Positions 4,544-6,034 of a stretch of DNA of 6,034 nucleotides are shown here, piece by piece. A program made the position numbers and the translations under genes. Each line of letters opens with the position of its first letter. The stretch's first letter is position 1. The stretch lies in contig MNVK01000100.1 of the NCBI GenBank assembly GCA_001871685.1, forward strand, positions 1 through 6,034, given 5' to 3'. Source of the stretch: Nitrospirae bacterium CG1_02_44_142 (GTDB taxonomy: Bacteria; Nitrospirota; Thermodesulfovibrionia; Thermodesulfovibrionales; UBA1546). The notes under the pieces are model-generated. The model had not been told where the DNA came from. It did no database searches and worked only from the letters and a program-made list of their open reading frames with translations.

Positions 4544-5632
4544 ATGGAAATAGGAGAATGTAAAAGTCCAAAGACCCTTTGGAGAGGGGTAATAGAAGAA
4601 TACAGGGAATTTCTTCCGGTAAGCAGTGAAACGCCTGTTGTTACGCTTAATGAAGGAGACACGCCTCTCATAAAGGCTGTAAATGTAAATAAGAGGGGCA
4701 TTGACCTTGACATTTATTTTAAATTTGAGGGCGCTAACCCCACAGGTTCTTTCAAAGACAGGGGGATGACTCTTGCCTTATCAAAGGCTGTTGAGTCCGG
4801 TTCAAAAACGGTAATGTGCGCATCAACAGGGAATACATCGGCTTCCGCCGCCGCCTACGCAGCGCGGGCAGGGATAAAATCAGTAGTGCTTATCCCGCAG
4901 GGGAAGATTGCCCTTGGCAAACTCTCTCAGGCGCTCGTTCACGGCGCACATATAATTCAGGTAGAAGGCAACTTTGACGAGGCATTAAACATAGTTAAAG
5001 AGCTTGTGCAAAGATACCCCATAACCCTTGTGAATTCAATAAACCCATTCAGGATAGAAGGGCAGAAGACGGCTGCCTTTGAGGTATGCGACCAGCTTGG
5101 TTTTTCTCCAAAATACCATGCGCTGCCTGTCGGCAACGCAGGGAATATTACTGCATACTGGAAAGGATATAGGGAATATCACACTACAGGAAAGATTTCA
5201 TCCTTGCCTGTTATGCTTGGCTTTCAGGCGGCAGGCGCTGCGCCGATTGTTAAGGGACATCCCATTGAAAGACCTGAGACAATAGCAACTGCAATAAGAA
5301 TCGGCAATCCTGCAAGCTGGAAAGGCGCAGCAGAGGCAAGGTCTGAATCAGGCGGAAGGATTGAGGCTGTGACAGACGAAGAAATATTAAAGGCTTATAG
5401 CCTTATAGCATCAACAGAAGGCATATTCTGTGAGCCTGCATCCGCTGCGTCGCTTGCAGGTGTGCTGAAGCTGCATAAAGAAGGCTATTTTAAACCCGGA
5501 GATTCTGTTGTTTGCACCCTTACAGGGCATGGGCTTAAGGACCCGGACACGGTATTCAGAATATCAAAAGACCCTTTAAAGGTTAAGGCTGATATTGCCG
5601 AAGTAGAGAAAATAATAGAAAAGATAATCTAA
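4544..5632 (+). CDS. thrC: threonine synthase
   Basis: This is a 362-aa fold-type II PLP enzyme that converts O-phosphohomoserine and water to threonine and phosphate, the last step of threonine synthesis in the cytoplasm. All hallmarks are present: GDTPLIKA (38-45), PLP lysine Lys71 in NPTGSFKDRGM, ASTGNTSASAAAYAA (93-107), phosphate-binding VGNAGN (196-201), and LTGHGLKDPD near 326-335. Length fits the short bacterial/archaeal ThrC class. The ATG at 4544 is chosen because TGGAGA lies just upstream and it gives the normal N-terminus. An in-frame ATG at 4433 would add 37 residues translated from the GCGTTAT repeat, with a spurious hydrophobic stretch. It follows the NIL gene by 110 bp and precedes the phosphoglycerate mutase homolog, a possible source of its phosphorylated substrate. 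As the canonical ThrC here, it frees the zinc-ribbon paralog for another reaction. Confidence 0.93.
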   Translation: MEIGECKSPKTLWRGVIEEYREFLPVSSETPVVTLNEGDTPLIKAVNVNKRGIDLDIYFKFEGANPTGSFKDRGMTLALSKAVESGSKTVMCASTGNTSASAAAYAARAGIKSVVLIPQGKIALGKLSQALVHGAHIIQVEGNFDEALNIVKELVQRYPITLVNSINPFRIEGQKTAAFEVCDQLGFSPKYHALPVGNAGNITAYWKGYREYHTTGKISSLPVMLGFQAAGAAPIVKGHPIERPETIATAIRIGNPASWKGAAEARSESGGRIEAVTDEEILKAYSLIASTEGIFCEPASAASLAGVLKLHKEGYFKPGDSVVCTLTGHGLKDPDTVFRISKDPLKVKADIAEVEKIIEKII

Positions 5633-5635
5633 TCA

Positions 5636-5712
5636 GGATGCAAGATGCAGGATACAAGATACAGGAGCTTTTTTTAAAATCGTGCATCATGAATCGTGTA
5701 TCATGCATCAGT
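5636..5712. repeat. 7-bp-word imperfect hairpin, word RGATRCA
   Basis: Four direct heptamers RGATRCA start at 5636, 5643, 5650 and 5657. A short T-rich centre (5664-5677) follows. Five inverse heptamers of the form NATCNTG start at 5678, 5685, 5692 and 5699, with a last degenerate copy at 5706. Period is exactly 7 bp in both arms. Facing arms pair except at the variable positions, giving a stem with a mismatch about every three or four bases. The element starts 3 nt after the thrC stop and reaches the GAGG ribosome site (5713-5716) of the next gene. A run of seven T (5669-5675) sits in the loop, not after the stem, so it is not a standard terminator. Confidence 0.8.
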
Positions 5713-5729
5713 GAGGTAAGAGTAAGCTA

Positions 5730-6034
5730 ATGAAATATATTGTTATCATAGGCGACGGCATGGCAGACAGGCCGTTAGATGAGCTTGGAGGGAAAACCCC
5801 CCTGCAAGCGGCATTTACCCCGAATATGGACAAGCTTGCCTGCGAAGGAATAATCGGCAGGGTCAGAACAATCCCGGAGGGCTTTCATCCCGGTTCAGAT
5901 GTTGCGAATCTGAGCGTGCTCGGATATGACCCAAGGAAATTTTATACGGGCAGGGCGTCTCTTGAGGCAGCGAGCATCGGAGTAGAGCTCAAAGACACTG
6001 ATGTTGCTTACAGGTGCAATCTCGTAACTCTGAA
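5730..6034 (+). CDS. apgM: archaeal-type cofactor-independent phosphoglycerate mutase homolog (partial), possible homoserine kinase
   Basis: The visible 101 residues are the N-terminal quarter of an alkaline-phosphatase-superfamily enzyme of about 400 aa. They include the metal-binding IIGDGMADRP (6-15, with Asp9), TPNMDKLACEG (30-40) and HPGSDVANLSVLGYDP (53-68). Ser56 aligns with the catalytic serine of cofactor-independent phosphoglycerate mutases. The rest lies beyond the right edge. The family interconverts 2- and 3-phosphoglycerate, but members encoded with threonine genes in bacteria lacking ThrB have been proposed to act as a functional analog of homoserine kinase, supplying O-phosphohomoserine. 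Its position 97 bp after thrC fits that role; sequence alone does not decide it. GAGG (5713-5716) is 13 nt from the ATG, a long spacing, but the start matches the family N-terminus exactly. Confidence 0.9.
   Translation, partial: MKYIVIIGDGMADRPLDELGGKTPLQAAFTPNMDKLACEGIIGRVRTIPEGFHPGSDVANLSVLGYDPRKFYTGRASLEAASIGVELKDTDVAYRCNLVTL

Noticed and set aside
5664..5680. Rho-independent terminator after thrC
   Set aside because: The T-run lies in the centre of the palindrome with no GC-rich stem before it, and a co-directional gene follows within 97 bp.

Overview
The window looks like a chromosomal segment of an anaerobic, free-living bacterium, most like Nitrospirota (Thermodesulfovibrio-type) or a former deltaproteobacterial lineage. 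That placement is an inference. It rests on the gene set (zinc-ribbon threonine synthase paralog, MoaD/ThiS carrier, NIL-domain protein, archaeal-type phosphoglycerate mutase) and on the short-word palindromic repeats in the gaps. No rRNA or other phylogenetic marker is present.

Left part (1-1181), accessory in character: a leftward Phd/YefM-type antitoxin, cut by the window edge, has a good promoter and a candidate operator. A 140-bp MITE-like element follows, with 19-bp perfect terminal inverted repeats and flanking TATTT duplications. Next is a small rightward antitoxin-like gene with no toxin beside it. Its last 13 bp overlap the start of a JAMM (M67) metallopeptidase gene.

Middle (1247-2329): a leftward gene for a membrane-anchored DUF3108 protein, convergent with the peptidase gene and divergent from the amino-acid cluster.

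Right part (2457-6034), a co-directional cluster: a zinc-ribbon threonine-synthase-family PLP enzyme, a CysO-like MoaD/ThiS sulfur carrier ending in Gly-Gly-Arg, a NIL-domain protein, a canonical threonine synthase, and the start of an archaeal-type phosphoglycerate mutase homolog that may serve as a homoserine kinase. Together they suggest threonine synthesis combined with carrier-protein-dependent sulfur insertion into cysteine or homocysteine. The JAMM peptidase is the natural candidate to expose the carrier's Gly-Gly end or to release the product. No E1-like activating enzyme is in the window.

The most unusual signal lies in the gaps of this cluster. All four (131, 97, 110 and 97 bp) are almost filled, from stop codon to ribosome binding site, by repeats of the same design. 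A 7- or 8-bp word is iterated in one orientation, then iterated as its reverse complement, giving an imperfect hairpin. The word differs in every gap.
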